Source of the DNA: Aliiglaciecola lipolytica E3
Lineage (GTDB): Bacteria > Pseudomonadota > Gammaproteobacteria > Enterobacterales > Alteromonadaceae
DNA length: 64,000 nucleotides
NCBI RefSeq assembly: GCF_000314975.1
Contig: NZ_BAEN01000042.1
Coordinates: 1 to 64,000 of the forward strand
Reading direction: 5' to 3'
Shown here piece after piece: positions 17,156-26,799 of the stretch. A model generated the notes under the pieces. It had not been told where the DNA came from. It worked only from the letters and a program-made list of their open reading frames with translations, and made no database searches. The position numbers and the translations under genes were made by a program. How positions within the stretch are numbered: position 1 is the first letter of the stretch; the number at the start of each line of letters is the position of its first letter.

Positions 17156-19207
17156 ATGGCCGTTTTGAACGATTTAGATCACAAGCTGTTAGAGCACTTT
17201 CGAGGCTATGTGGTAAAGAAAGACTTAGTGCGTATGGTAAAAGTTGGTGCCAACGTACCGGTGTTTGTATTGGAATATTTAATTGCTAATTCCTGCTCTA
17301 CCGATGATGAAGAAAAGATTAAAGAAGGCATGGAAAACGTTAAGAAGATTCTTAGCGAGCACTATGTTAATCCGGAAGAAAGTTCTCTAATACATTCTAA
17401 AATAAGAGAAAAAGGTCGATTTAAAATAATCGATAAAATTTCTGTCAAACTGGATTCGAAAAAAGATATCTATTGGGCTCAGCTTCAAAATAGCAACATT
17501 AACAACGGTAATATCCGTGATGGCCTTGTGAAAGAGCATGAGAAGATGTTGATGGGTGGTATTTGGGCCATTATTGACGTCGAATATGACCCCGACATAA
17601 GAATCGGTCAAAACATATATCCGTTTGTAGTGACAAATATAAAGCCTATTCAACTGTCGACTTTTGATAACAGTAAGATTATCCAGAAAAGAAATGAGTT
17701 TTCGAGAGATGAATGGCTGAATGTATTGCTACGTAGCTGTGGATATGAGCCAGATGCTGAAGGGATGACAACCCGCGTAAAAATGCTGTTACTTGCACGT
17801 CTGCTGCCAATGGTTGAGAGTAATTTTAACTTTGTAGAGTTAGGTCCGCGGTCAACAGGTAAGTCGTTCGTTTTTAAAGAGCTTACACCTTATGCCGTGC
17901 TTATATCAGGTGGTCAAGGAACAGTTGCCAAGCTCTTTGTTCACGGTTCTACTGGCAAAGTTGGTGCCGTTGGTCAATGGGATGCGATATGTTTCGATGA
18001 GGCAACGGACAAGATCTTTAAAGAAAAGGATGCTGTTCCTTTAATGAAGGACTATATGGAGTCTGGCTCGTTTTCGCGAGCTGGTGCAGGAGGTGAAATC
18101 ACTGGTGTTGCTTCAATAATCCTAAACGGCAATATAAATCAACCAGTTGAGACGGTATTGCAAACATCTCACTTATTTAGTCCTCTTTCTGATGAAGTGA
18201 ATAACGATACTGCATTCCTTGATCGTATTCATTTTTATCTACCTGGGTGGGAAATGATCAAGTTTGCTCCTAAACACTTCACATCTAATTTTGGTTTCAG
18301 TACAGACTACTTCTCAGAAGCATTGAAGTCGTTTCGTCGCGTTACATACACTGATGCTCTTGAAAACTTTTTTTCGCTAGGTTCACACTTGAAACAACGT
18401 GACACCAAGCCAGTAAAAAAGACGGTATCAGGTCTGATTAAATTGCTTCACCCGAATGGTGAATACACCAAGGAAGATGTGCGTGAATACCTCGAGATAG
18501 CTCTTGAAATGCGACGTCGCGTGAAAGAACAGTTAAAGCGAATCGGTGGAATGGAGTTTTGGGATACGAATTTTTCTTACATAGATAAAGAAACGCAGGA
18601 AGAGCACTTTGTTGGCTTGCCTGAGGAAAAGGGATCTCACTTAATCGAAAATACGCCACTGCCGCCTGGTGTTTGTTACACCAGTACTAGTGATGGTGAC
18701 AATGTCGCGCTCGTGCGTATTGAAGCTGTTACTACCTCGGGTTCTGGGAAACTCAATATTTCTGGTGTAAGTAACACCGGAGTAAAAGAAAATATCAAGA
18801 ATACCTACCAGTATATTAAAGCTAATGAAAAAACAATTTTAAGTGAACAGCACTCGCTTAAAAATTACGATATGACTATCCAAGTAACCAATATGCTGGG
18901 GGCTTCAATATCAACGGGAATTGGCTCAGCGGTTTATATCGCAATCGTGTCTGCTCTGTACAAAAAGAACCTAAAGGCTGGCCTTGCAGTGTTGGGTAAT
19001 ATATCCGTTGGCGGTGCGATTGAAAGGTCGATTAACTTTGCTGACAAGATAACAATGTTGTCTGAGAATGGCGCGAAGACGGTTGTTGTTCCAATGGATA
19101 ATCTAGTTGAGCTAACAAATGTACCACCAACAGTTCTTGGCAATACAGATGTTCCATTTTATCAGAATAATCAGATGCTTATGCAAAAAAGCATACTGCT
19201 TGACTGA
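17156..19207 (+). CDS. brxL: BrxL, Lon-like AAA+ protein of type I BREX
   Basis: 683-residue AAA+ protein. Walker A is GPRSTGKSF at about residues 230-238, Walker B-like ICFDEA at about 279-284. A Lon-protease-like C-terminal domain (NMLGASISTGIGSAVYIAIVS and GNISVGGAIERS) sits at about residues 570-640. BrxL forms DNA-binding hexamer rings and is required for phage exclusion but not methylation in several systems. The ATG is preceded by GAGGAATAGGCG. Presence of BrxL after PglZ defines type I BREX. Confidence 0.95.
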   Translation: MAVLNDLDHKLLEHFRGYVVKKDLVRMVKVGANVPVFVLEYLIANSCSTDDEEKIKEGMENVKKILSEHYVNPEESSLIHSKIREKGRFKIIDKISVKLDSKKDIYWAQLQNSNINNGNIRDGLVKEHEKMLMGGIWAIIDVEYDPDIRIGQNIYPFVVTNIKPIQLSTFDNSKIIQKRNEFSRDEWLNVLLRSCGYEPDAEGMTTRVKMLLLARLLPMVESNFNFVELGPRSTGKSFVFKELTPYAVLISGGQGTVAKLFVHGSTGKVGAVGQWDAICFDEATDKIFKEKDAVPLMKDYMESGSFSRAGAGGEITGVASIILNGNINQPVETVLQTSHLFSPLSDEVNNDTAFLDRIHFYLPGWEMIKFAPKHFTSNFGFSTDYFSEALKSFRRVTYTDALENFFSLGSHLKQRDTKPVKKTVSGLIKLLHPNGEYTKEDVREYLEIALEMRRRVKEQLKRIGGMEFWDTNFSYIDKETQEEHFVGLPEEKGSHLIENTPLPPGVCYTSTSDGDNVALVRIEAVTTSGSGKLNISGVSNTGVKENIKNTYQYIKANEKTILSEQHSLKNYDMTIQVTNMLGASISTGIGSAVYIAIVSALYKKNLKAGLAVLGNISVGGAIERSINFADKITMLSENGAKTVVVPMDNLVELTNVPPTVLGNTDVPFYQNNQMLMQKSILLD

Positions 19208-19233
19208 TTTTAAATATTGTTGGGGTAAGATGA

Positions 19234-20004
19234 TTGACTATCGTTAATAGCAAAGAATTCATTCGTGAGGTTAAGCGCACACCTCAGAATTTCTACATTA
19301 TTCACTATTCTTGCCAAAGCTTGAATGATGATAACGACGGCTTATCTCCTCGAATTACGTCGATTGCAATACTGCACCTGTCTACAGACCAGACAGTGAG
19401 TTTTTCTATTCACGCTATTGCTGAAGAACTTGGTATCAGTCGAGATAATATCCATCAACGTCTCGATGATATTGAGCTTGCGTTACTAGGTAAATTCAAT
19501 GAATTTGTCCGTGATCGTCGTGATAGATACTGGATTCACTGGAATATGCGAAATCTGACTTACGGTTTCGAACATTTAGAACATCGATATCGAGTACTTG
19601 GTAAAACCGATATGGCAGTAATTCCTGTTGAACGACGAATCAATCTCAATGATATTTTGTCTGACCGTTATGGCAGTGGTTATGTTGCAGATCCTCGCTT
19701 AAAGTCATTGATGAATTTGAATGGTGGTATCCATAGGCACTTTTTAACTGGTGCGGAAGAAGTAGAAGCGTTCAAGAGCAATGAGTTCATCAAAATGCAC
19801 AACTCTACGCTGTGTAAGACCGGTTTTTATAAGAAAGTAATCGATAAGCTAGCTCAGGGAAAACTTAAAACGAACGCAAAGGGCATGGGCGTTCTTATTG
19901 ATAGGCTTTTTGAAAGCCGGTTGGCTAAGACAATTGCATTGGCTAGTGCATTAATTTCGGTACCCATCTCTGTTTATCAAGGCTTTATTTGGCTAACAAC
20001 ATGA
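19234..20004 (+). CDS. Unrecognised membrane-anchored protein in the defence island
   Basis: 256-residue protein starting at TTG 19234 behind GGGGTAAG; the nearby ATG at 19230 is in a frame that closes after five codons. The N-terminal ~180 residues look globular (FYIIHYSCQSL, RYWIHWNMRNLTYGFEHLEHRY). The last ~30 residues form one hydrophobic segment (AKTIALASALISVPISVY). No domain is certain. The spacing of conserved-looking acidic and His residues vaguely recalls an RNase-H-like nuclease, which is a guess. It sits 26 bases after brxL and 33 before an Abi_C gene, so it is probably a defence accessory. Confidence 0.7.
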   Translation: MTIVNSKEFIREVKRTPQNFYIIHYSCQSLNDDNDGLSPRITSIAILHLSTDQTVSFSIHAIAEELGISRDNIHQRLDDIELALLGKFNEFVRDRRDRYWIHWNMRNLTYGFEHLEHRYRVLGKTDMAVIPVERRINLNDILSDRYGSGYVADPRLKSLMNLNGGIHRHFLTGAEEVEAFKSNEFIKMHNSTLCKTGFYKKVIDKLAQGKLKTNAKGMGVLIDRLFESRLAKTIALASALISVPISVYQGFIWLTT

Positions 20005-20037
20005 CGGTCAGCGTTTTATGGTCAGAGAGGATTGCTC

Positions 20038-20853
20038 ATGCCAAAACTAAAAGGTTCTGAGATTAGAACGATAGATAAAATTTTCGAAATGACAGATGGC
20101 TACCTGTTAGATTTTTCAGATAGGACAATGGCTGAGTATTTTGAAGACGAGTTGAACATTGATATTACTCAAGAAAAGTACCAGATCAATGGGGGCTCAA
20201 AGGCTAAACGTTTAAGAGCTTTTATTGAGCTAGAGGATGGTTACTTGGTTGGTCAAGTACTCAGAAAACTTTGGCAGTATAAATGTGATTACAAGCCCGA
20301 AGACCCGCAGGAAAAGGCAAAACTGCTTGAAATTTTAGCCAAAGTTGAAACTGGAGTTAGTGCTTCAGTCTTAGCGACGCTTTCAACCAAAGCCGAAGTT
20401 TTGAATATGGATACGGTATCTAGGGACCTTGATAGAGCCCTGGAAAGCGCCTTTCGTGATCCGGAAAGTGCTGTCACATCGGCTTGTTCTACACTGGAGA
20501 GTGTGTGCCGTTCGATCATAATTGAACTTGGCTTTGAACTTCCTAAGAAGAAAGATATTAAGGGATTGTTTGACTCAGTAAAGCGACCACTAGGGTTGTC
20601 TCCTGGAGAAATTAATGTAAATCCAGAAATTGCTGATGACGTAAGAAAGGTCCTATCTGGATTGGCAACCATTGTTGAAGGTATCGGAGCTCTGCGAACA
20701 CATGGTGGTGATGCTCATGGTCGAGAGCGGGGATACACCCGACTAGATGCCCGTATAGCCAAGTTAGCTATTCACTCAGCAAGTACCGCAGCGTTATTCC
20801 TAATAGAAACATGGCAACTAAAGTATCCATCAAAAGAACTCGTAAAACATTGA
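20038..20853 (+). CDS. Abortive infection Abi_C (HEPN-like) protein
   Basis: 271 residues from the ATG at 20038 (GAGAGG seven bases upstream; a TTG at 20032 is a less likely start). The C-terminal ~130 residues are an Abi_C domain: SACSTLESVCRSIIIELG, LSGLATIVEGIGALRTHGGDAHGRE. The RTHGGDAH run is an R-x6-H motif of the type used by HEPN ribonucleases. Abi_C proteins are linked to abortive phage defence. It closes the BREX island immediately upstream of traI, and an imperfect hairpin (TTAGCC/GGCCTAA, about 20870) may terminate the operon. Confidence 0.88.
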   Translation: MPKLKGSEIRTIDKIFEMTDGYLLDFSDRTMAEYFEDELNIDITQEKYQINGGSKAKRLRAFIELEDGYLVGQVLRKLWQYKCDYKPEDPQEKAKLLEILAKVETGVSASVLATLSTKAEVLNMDTVSRDLDRALESAFRDPESAVTSACSTLESVCRSIIIELGFELPKKKDIKGLFDSVKRPLGLSPGEINVNPEIADDVRKVLSGLATIVEGIGALRTHGGDAHGRERGYTRLDARIAKLAIHSASTAALFLIETWQLKYPSKELVKH

Positions 20854-20942
20854 TAGCGGATTGTTAGCCTCTTGGTGGCCTAAAAATGACATGGTAGTTT
20901 GATGCAAGATTTTTGAAGCTATCGAACTAAACAACTCTGTTT

Positions 20943-20971
20943 GAACCTTCACACTATCGTGTCGGAGGTTC
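20943..20971 (+). promoter_or_regulatory. traI leader hairpin covering the ribosome site
   Basis: GAACCT (20943-20948) pairs with AGGTTC (20966-20971), and inside it ACAC (20951-20954) pairs with GTGT (20959-20962). The ribosome site GGAGG (20964-20968) lies in the closing stem, four bases before the traI ATG. Translation of traI may depend on opening this stem. Confidence 0.5.
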
Positions 20972-20974
20972 ACT

Positions 20975-23125
20975 ATGTTCAAAAAACTATTTTTTCAAAC
21001 CAAAGCACTACCAGAGCTTTCATCGCAACTGGATGTAGAAATTCCACGCTACCCGCCATTCCTGAAGGGGTTGCCAGCTGCGTCACCTGAAGATTTGCAG
21101 TCCACACAAGAGGAGCTAATTGCCAAACTGCGCCAGGTACTTGGCTTTAACCAGCGTGATTTTCAACGGTTGATTCAGCCCTGCATTGACCATCTTGCTG
21201 CTTATGTTCATTTGTTGCCAGCTTCTGAGCATCATCATCACAGTGGTGCTGGCGGTTTATTACGTCATTCATTGGAAGTTGCTTTCTGGGCTGCACAATC
21301 AGCTGAAGGTATCATCTTTGTTGCCAGTGGCACACCGGTTGAGAAAAAAGAGCTAGAGCCAAGGTGGCGTGTTGCGGCGGCTCTTGGCGGTTTGTTCCAT
21401 GATATTGGTAAGCCAGTTTCAGACTTGTCCATTACAGACGAAGATGGACGCTATCAGTGGAACCCTTTTTTAGAGACATTATCTCAGTGGACCACTAATA
21501 ACAGCATTGAACGCTATTTCATTCGCTGGCGCGACGGACGGTGCAAGCGGCACGAGCAATTTTCAATTTTGGTGTTAAACCGGGTGATGACACCTGAGTT
21601 GCTCGCCTGGTTAACCCAGCCGGGTCCTGAGATTTTGCAAGCCATGCTGGAGGCAATTGGCAATACCGATCCCGAGCATGTCCTGTCTAAACTGGTCATT
21701 GAAGCTGACCAAACCAGTGTCCAGCGAGACCTGAAAGTTCAACGAATTTTCGTTGACGACAATGCCCTTGGTGTCCCAGTCGAACGCTATCTACTTGATG
21801 CCATGAGGCGATTGCTTGCCAGTTCGCAATGGCTGGTCAATCAGCGAGACGCCAGAGTCTGGGTACGAAAATCGAATCAATCAACCCATCTTTACCTGGT
21901 TTGGAAAAGCGCGGCTAAGGACATCATTGAGCTATTGGCCAAAGACAAGATACCTGGCATCCCAAGAGATCCCGATACCCTTGCGGACATCCTCATTGAG
22001 CGAAGATTGGCCACTAAATCCGCCTCAAATGAGCGATATGAAAGCCTTGCCCCTGAAGTGCTGATCAAAGACGACAAGCCAATCTGGTTACCCATGCTGC
22101 ATATATCTGAGGCCGACTTATTGTTCAGCTCGAATGTACCAAGTAGCGTGAGACTGTTTAGCAAATCTGAGTGGGAAGCAACACAGCAAACACAAGCAGA
22201 GCCACAGAGTCGCTCCAGTGAGCATTCAGACTTGCCTGAAGCGTCATCATCAATCGAACATAGCAATTCGGCTAAGTCGCCTTCGACAAAACCGTCCGAA
22301 CAAGATGATGAACTTCTTCATGCCAGTGATGTTAATCACCTTGAGAAAAATGAAAACGTTCCGGGTGATGGATGTGAAAAGCCTAACAATTCATATGATG
22401 GCGCTATCTCAAATAACGTAAACCAGCACGATGCAGAAGCATTGAATCTTCCTGAATCTTTGGCGTGGTTCCCAGAGGCCAGCAGTGCGTTGATTATGGT
22501 TGGTGAACAGCTTCTGATCCGCTATCCCGATGCCGTAAGACCTTGGTGTGCACCCCGAAAACTGCTTGCTGAACTCAGTCGGTTAGATTGGCTTGAACTA
22601 GATCCGGCAAACCCGACGCGTAAAGCCAGAACTGTGACTACAAATGATGGAGTTCAGGAGCAAGGGTTACTGCTGAAGGTATCGATTTCTAAAGGGCTAA
22701 CTGCACTGATAGACCTTTCCAAACAAGACGCAGAATCAGTGACAGCAATTCAGAACAAAGAGGCTTCACAGCGTCCGAGTCGAATTAATATAACCAATGC
22801 CCAAGCAAAAGAGCCCGCCACAAGAGCGGAGCGTAAGCAAAAGCCGATTGCGGCCAATGCGAACTCAAGTACAGACCCCAAACACGCGCAGCGGCAACAG
22901 ATGGTTAGTTTTGTGAAAGATTTGCCCATCTTACTGACCGATGGCGATTACCCCGACGTGGATCATAGTGCCGATGGTATTCGCGTCACGATTCAAACCT
23001 TACGCCAAGTCGCCAATGAGCATGGTATTCCAGCCGGGCAATTGCTTCGTGGGATCTCGGCCAGTGACCAATGCCAGTTTGATGAGGGGGAAACGGTTTT
23101 GTTTACCGCTCACGCTAAACGTTAA
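20975..23125 (+). CDS. traI: TraI, MobH-family conjugative relaxase
   Basis: 716-residue relaxase, the same length as TraI of SXT. The MobH signature is visible: His86-His89 and His98 in EHHHHSGAGGLLRHSLE, and the HD pair His142-Asp143 in GLFHDIGKP. These bind the metals used to nick oriT. The central part (about 395-490) is a low-complexity Ser/Glu-rich linker, followed by a C-terminal domain typical of TraI_2-type relaxases. It acts with MobI at oriT, which lies outside this window to the left. First gene of the transfer operon; traD follows 47 bases later. Confidence 0.97.
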   Translation: MFKKLFFQTKALPELSSQLDVEIPRYPPFLKGLPAASPEDLQSTQEELIAKLRQVLGFNQRDFQRLIQPCIDHLAAYVHLLPASEHHHHSGAGGLLRHSLEVAFWAAQSAEGIIFVASGTPVEKKELEPRWRVAAALGGLFHDIGKPVSDLSITDEDGRYQWNPFLETLSQWTTNNSIERYFIRWRDGRCKRHEQFSILVLNRVMTPELLAWLTQPGPEILQAMLEAIGNTDPEHVLSKLVIEADQTSVQRDLKVQRIFVDDNALGVPVERYLLDAMRRLLASSQWLVNQRDARVWVRKSNQSTHLYLVWKSAAKDIIELLAKDKIPGIPRDPDTLADILIERRLATKSASNERYESLAPEVLIKDDKPIWLPMLHISEADLLFSSNVPSSVRLFSKSEWEATQQTQAEPQSRSSEHSDLPEASSSIEHSNSAKSPSTKPSEQDDELLHASDVNHLEKNENVPGDGCEKPNNSYDGAISNNVNQHDAEALNLPESLAWFPEASSALIMVGEQLLIRYPDAVRPWCAPRKLLAELSRLDWLELDPANPTRKARTVTTNDGVQEQGLLLKVSISKGLTALIDLSKQDAESVTAIQNKEASQRPSRINITNAQAKEPATRAERKQKPIAANANSSTDPKHAQRQQMVSFVKDLPILLTDGDYPDVDHSADGIRVTIQTLRQVANEHGIPAGQLLRGISASDQCQFDEGETVLFTAHAKR

Positions 23126-23172
23126 TCCTTTTGAAATTAAGCTATTGCAAACGGTTATTTTGCGGAGCATGA

Positions 23173-24993
23173 ATGAAAGAAAACGCATACGAGATGCCTT
23201 GGCGCACGAACTATGAAGCCATGGCAGCAGCAGGCTGGCTGGTTGGGGCCACTGGGGCGATTGCGGCAGAAATGCTGACTGAGCTACCACCTGAGCCATT
23301 TTGGTGGATGACAGGGATTTCCTCGGGCATGGCGTTGTATCGCCTGCCTGAGGCTTACCGTCTTCATAAGTTACAGAAGGGATTAAAAGGCAAACCTTTG
23401 GCTTTTATGGAGCTGTCGCATTTGCAAAAAGTGATGGCAAAACATCCTGATGAATTGTGGTTAGGGTATGGCTTTGAGTGGGATCAACGTCATGCCCAAC
23501 GCGCTTATGAAATCCTAAAGCGGGATAAGCAAACCTTGCTTAACCAAGGTCACGGCAAGCAAATGGGTTCAACCTGGATTCATGGTGTTGAGCCCAAAGA
23601 AGAAGATGTGTACCAGCCAGTAGGTCATACTGAGGGACACACCTTAATTGTCGGTACGACCGGTGCAGGGAAAACCCGATGCTTTGATGCGATGATCACC
23701 CAGGCCATTTTGCGCAATGAAGCCGTGATTATTATTGACCCCAAGGGCGACAAAGAACTTAAGGATAATGCGCAGCGAGCCTGTATTGCCGCCGGTAGTC
23801 CTGAGCGCTTTGTGTATTTTCATCCGGGTTTTCCAGAGCATTCAGTACGTCTTAATCCCCTGAGAAACTTTAACCGGGGTACTGAAATTGCCAGCCGTAT
23901 TGCGGCACTAATCCCATCCGAAACGGGTGCTGATCCATTTAAAGCCTTTGGCCAAATGGCACTGAATAACATCGTGCAAGGTTTGTTGCTTACGTCACAA
24001 CGTCCTGATCTGAAAACACTGAGGCGATTCTTGGAAGGTGGCCCAGAAGGCTTAGTTGTAAAAGCCGTCACAGCCTGGGGGGAGCAGGTGTATCCAAACT
24101 TTAGTGTGGAGATTAAGCGCTTTACCGAAAAGGCTAATACCTTGGCAAAACAAGCTATGGCGATGCTGCTTTTTTACTATGAACGCATTCAGCCTGTTGC
24201 CGCCAATACCGATTTGGAAGGCCTTTTGAGCATGTTTGAGCACGATAGAACCCACTATTCCAAGATGGTGGCTTCACTGATGCCGGTGCTCAATATGCTC
24301 ACCTCAAGTGAACTAGGCCCATTGCTATCACCGATTGCAAACGACGTGGATGACAGTCGGTTAATTACGGATTCTGGCCGTATTATCAACAATGCCCAAG
24401 TGGCCTATATCGGCTTGGATTCATTGACCGACGCCATGGTGGGCAGCGCCATTGGTTCGTTGCTTTTATCCGATCTCACGGCTGTGGCCGGTGACCGCTA
24501 TAACTATGGTGTTGAAAATCGTCCCGTAAATATCTTCATCGATGAGGCGGCTGAAGTCGTTAACGATCCCTTCATTCAACTGCTCAACAAAGGCCGTGGC
24601 GCAAAAATGCGTTGTGTGATTGCTACTCAGACCTTTGCTGACTTTGCTGCTCGTACAGGCAGTGAAGCAAAGGCTCGTCAGGTGTTAGGTAACATCAACA
24701 ACTTGATAGCCCTTCGGGTGATGGATGCCGAAACGCAGCAGTACATTACCGACAATCTCCCTAAGACTCGGTTGCAGTACATCATGCAAACTCAAGGTAT
24801 GTCGTCCAACTCGGACAGCCCCGCCTTGTTTACCGGCAATCATGGCGAACGCTTGATGGAGGAAGAAGGCGATATGTTTCCACCGCAGCTATTAGGCCAG
24901 CTCCCTAACCTGGAGTACATCGCCAAGCTTTCAGGTGGCCGCGTGATCAAAGGCCGTATTCCTATTTTAACCAGCTCTACACAGGCAGCATAA
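23173..24993 (+). CDS. traD: TraD, type IV coupling protein
   Basis: 606-residue coupling ATPase. There are N-terminal hydrophobic segments at about residues 15-55, Walker A GTTGAGKT near residues 160-168, and Walker B IFIDEAAEV near 455-463. In the family it docks the TraI-DNA complex to the mating channel and pumps DNA. The ATG at 23173 follows GCGGAG. Length and neighbours agree with TraD of SXT/R391. Confidence 0.97.
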   Translation: MKENAYEMPWRTNYEAMAAAGWLVGATGAIAAEMLTELPPEPFWWMTGISSGMALYRLPEAYRLHKLQKGLKGKPLAFMELSHLQKVMAKHPDELWLGYGFEWDQRHAQRAYEILKRDKQTLLNQGHGKQMGSTWIHGVEPKEEDVYQPVGHTEGHTLIVGTTGAGKTRCFDAMITQAILRNEAVIIIDPKGDKELKDNAQRACIAAGSPERFVYFHPGFPEHSVRLNPLRNFNRGTEIASRIAALIPSETGADPFKAFGQMALNNIVQGLLLTSQRPDLKTLRRFLEGGPEGLVVKAVTAWGEQVYPNFSVEIKRFTEKANTLAKQAMAMLLFYYERIQPVAANTDLEGLLSMFEHDRTHYSKMVASLMPVLNMLTSSELGPLLSPIANDVDDSRLITDSGRIINNAQVAYIGLDSLTDAMVGSAIGSLLLSDLTAVAGDRYNYGVENRPVNIFIDEAAEVVNDPFIQLLNKGRGAKMRCVIATQTFADFAARTGSEAKARQVLGNINNLIALRVMDAETQQYITDNLPKTRLQYIMQTQGMSSNSDSPALFTGNHGERLMEEEGDMFPPQLLGQLPNLEYIAKLSGGRVIKGRIPILTSSTQAA

Positions 24994-25002
24994 GGAGTCT
25001 GT

Positions 25003-25563
25003 ATGCATCATTCTGTCTGTCTGAAAATGACAACACTTACCAGTAAAGAAATGCTCGCTCAGTGGCAGCAACATAATCCCCAGTTCAAGGAAACCTTAAG
25101 ACTGCTTGAAACCGACTGGCCTCATGCTTTGGCCTCGGTGTATTGCTTGGCGGACTACTTAACGGATGCGTTCACGTTAGATGGCCATTCCATCTTTGAT
25201 TTGTGTCTGTGTAATGGCTTGGGCAGTTATGAAGAAGTCAGTTGTGATGATGACAGTGTACGCCTTTGGCATTTCATTGAGGCATTGACCTGGACTGCCG
25301 CCAGTGCTTTAACGGGGATTCGCCTGCGTGATCCTGACCATTTCGAGTGGGCCGCCGTGGATGGTGTGTATTTCCACACCTGGATTCGTAATCGTCCAAA
25401 TCGGATGGCGTATCTGGCTGAAGGACGCATCGACGTGCGTTATGTCACTGGTCATACGACGACAAAGCGGCTTCAACAAGTGATTAAAGCCCGGATTATG
25501 ACGCCAACCGTTGCAGCCATGCTGGCGCGAGTAGAAGAGGATGTTTGGCATGAGCAAGCATAA
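25003..25563 (+). CDS. Conserved transfer-region protein between traD and traL (s043/orfJ-like)
   Basis: 186-residue soluble, Trp- and His-rich protein (ALTWTAASALTGIRLRDPDHFEWAAVDG region); no enzymatic motif recognised. It starts 9 bases after traD with AAGGAG before the ATG, and overlaps the next gene by 14 bases. Equivalent genes follow traD in SXT and IncHI/IncA-C relatives. Probably a transfer accessory; role unknown. Confidence 0.75.
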   Translation: MHHSVCLKMTTLTSKEMLAQWQQHNPQFKETLRLLETDWPHALASVYCLADYLTDAFTLDGHSIFDLCLCNGLGSYEEVSCDDDSVRLWHFIEALTWTAASALTGIRLRDPDHFEWAAVDGVYFHTWIRNRPNRMAYLAEGRIDVRYVTGHTTTKRLQQVIKARIMTPTVAAMLARVEEDVWHEQA

Positions 25564-26185
25564 GTCGGTTTGGCTGCTGTGTCTGGCACTGATGTTGGAG
25601 ATTATTGCCATTGGCGTGTTAGTGCCCGGTGATTGGACTGGCCGGGTCATTAGTAAAGAGAAGCAGATGATCCAAAATCAATTGGGCGCTCAAACAAGCT
25701 ATTGGATTGGTCAAACTAGCCATCGCTGGTATCAGTCATGGATTGTGGATACGCAGATGGAGCAATCTGTGCGAGATTTTCTAATCCCAACTGAACAGCA
25801 GCGACTTCGTTCTAAAGGGATGGAGAACATGGGAGGCTTTTGGTTTGTCTGGGTAGAAGACCGTATTCAAGCATTTTTTGATGTGTTGTACCAAGTGTTC
25901 ACTCGATTTGCGTTGCTGATGGTCTGGTTGCCCTTTGCGCTTATTCTCATGTTACCGGCGTTGTGGGACGGCTTGATGACCTGGAAGATCAAGAAGACAA
26001 CCTTTGATTTTTCGAGCCCAATCATTCACCGCTACAGCATGATAATTCTGGGTTCAGGCGTCATCTTGCTGTTTATGGGATTGTTCGCCCCGCTGGCTAT
26101 TCCACCGGTGGTGTTGCCGTCGCTGATCATTGGTTTGGCATTGATGGCGGGGTTGGCGTTAAGTCACTTGCAGAAGAAAATATGA
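25550..26185 (+). CDS. DUF4400-like inner-membrane conjugation protein
   Basis: 211 residues from the ATG at 25550 (GAGGA upstream). It has four hydrophobic segments at about residues 6-27, 120-145, 165-185 and 188-205, separated by a hydrophilic region (SYWIGQTSHRWYQSW). This pattern fits the DUF4400 membrane proteins found next to traD in SXT, IncA/C and many other ICEs. It likely works at the inner membrane with the coupling protein. The stop codon is the first base triplet of a terminator-like hairpin. Confidence 0.75.
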   Translation: MSKHKSVWLLCLALMLEIIAIGVLVPGDWTGRVISKEKQMIQNQLGAQTSYWIGQTSHRWYQSWIVDTQMEQSVRDFLIPTEQQRLRSKGMENMGGFWFVWVEDRIQAFFDVLYQVFTRFALLMVWLPFALILMLPALWDGLMTWKIKKTTFDFSSPIIHRYSMIILGSGVILLFMGLFAPLAIPPVVLPSLIIGLALMAGLALSHLQKKI

Positions 26186-26201
26186 GGCCAGTTAGGCCTC
26201 A
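26183..26201. terminator. Bidirectional hairpin between convergent genes
   Basis: TGAGGCC-agtta-GGCCTCA is a perfect 7-bp stem whose first three bases are the stop of the DUF4400 gene. It separates the convergent traI-D operon from the minus-strand gene at 26212. The T-run is weak. Confidence 0.5.
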
Positions 26202-26211
26202 TCTTGTAGAG

Positions 26212-26799
26212 CTAAAACCTGACGCCTACGGCATTGCCATTCTCGTCTTCAGCTGGCAAATGATAAGTATCAATAAGGTGACCTTGAAGCCAAATATATT
26301 GCGGCATCCAAAACGAGTACTGTCGTATAAGAGCCAATACTTCTTTCAGCGGTTTGTTTGCATGAGACGCGGCTAGGCGAAAGTACATGAATGAGCAATC
26401 ATCTCGAAAATACTCATGAAGCTCTGAATCCGATAGCGTTTCTTTTAGTGGCCTGTTTTGCTCATCGTCCTCATCAGGGGAATTGGCATAAATTTCGAAT
26501 AGCTGCTTTTCAGTAAGCGTCTCCAAGAAGTGGTCTTCAATTAAGATCCCATCACTGGTATCGACATCCATACCATCTTTGACATCAAAAGCCATGACAC
26601 ATCCAGAAGATAATGCCACCTCTGATGGTTTCAGTACGTCATTAGCTTGTACAACCTGATGCCAATGATTAAAACCAGCAGATACTGCAATTTCATCGAG
26701 TGCTTCAGTGTGTGTAATGGATTGTTCACGTTTAAGCTTTCGTGCTTTTTGCTTTAAACGTTCAACCGTGGCAGAGGAAATGATTTTAGTAATTTGCAT
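26212..26799 (-). CDS. Hypothetical cargo protein upstream of traL
   Basis: 195 residues from the ATG at 26797-26799, which has AGGAGAAA five bases upstream; the frame extends 11 codons further but without a ribosome site. The basic helical N-terminus (VERLKQKARKLKREQSITHTEAL... GFNHWHQVV) looks like nucleic-acid or partner binding. The C-terminal half is acidic and aromatic. It is on the opposite strand to the transfer genes, in a known variable site of SXT-type ICEs, so it is cargo. No function assigned. Confidence 0.7.
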   Translation of the reverse strand: MQITKIISSATVERLKQKARKLKREQSITHTEALDEIAVSAGFNHWHQVVQANDVLKPSEVALSSGCVMAFDVKDGMDVDTSDGILIEDHFLETLTEKQLFEIYANSPDEDDEQNRPLKETLSDSELHEYFRDDCSFMYFRLAASHANKPLKEVLALIRQYSFWMPQYIWLQGHLIDTYHLPAEDENGNAVGVRF

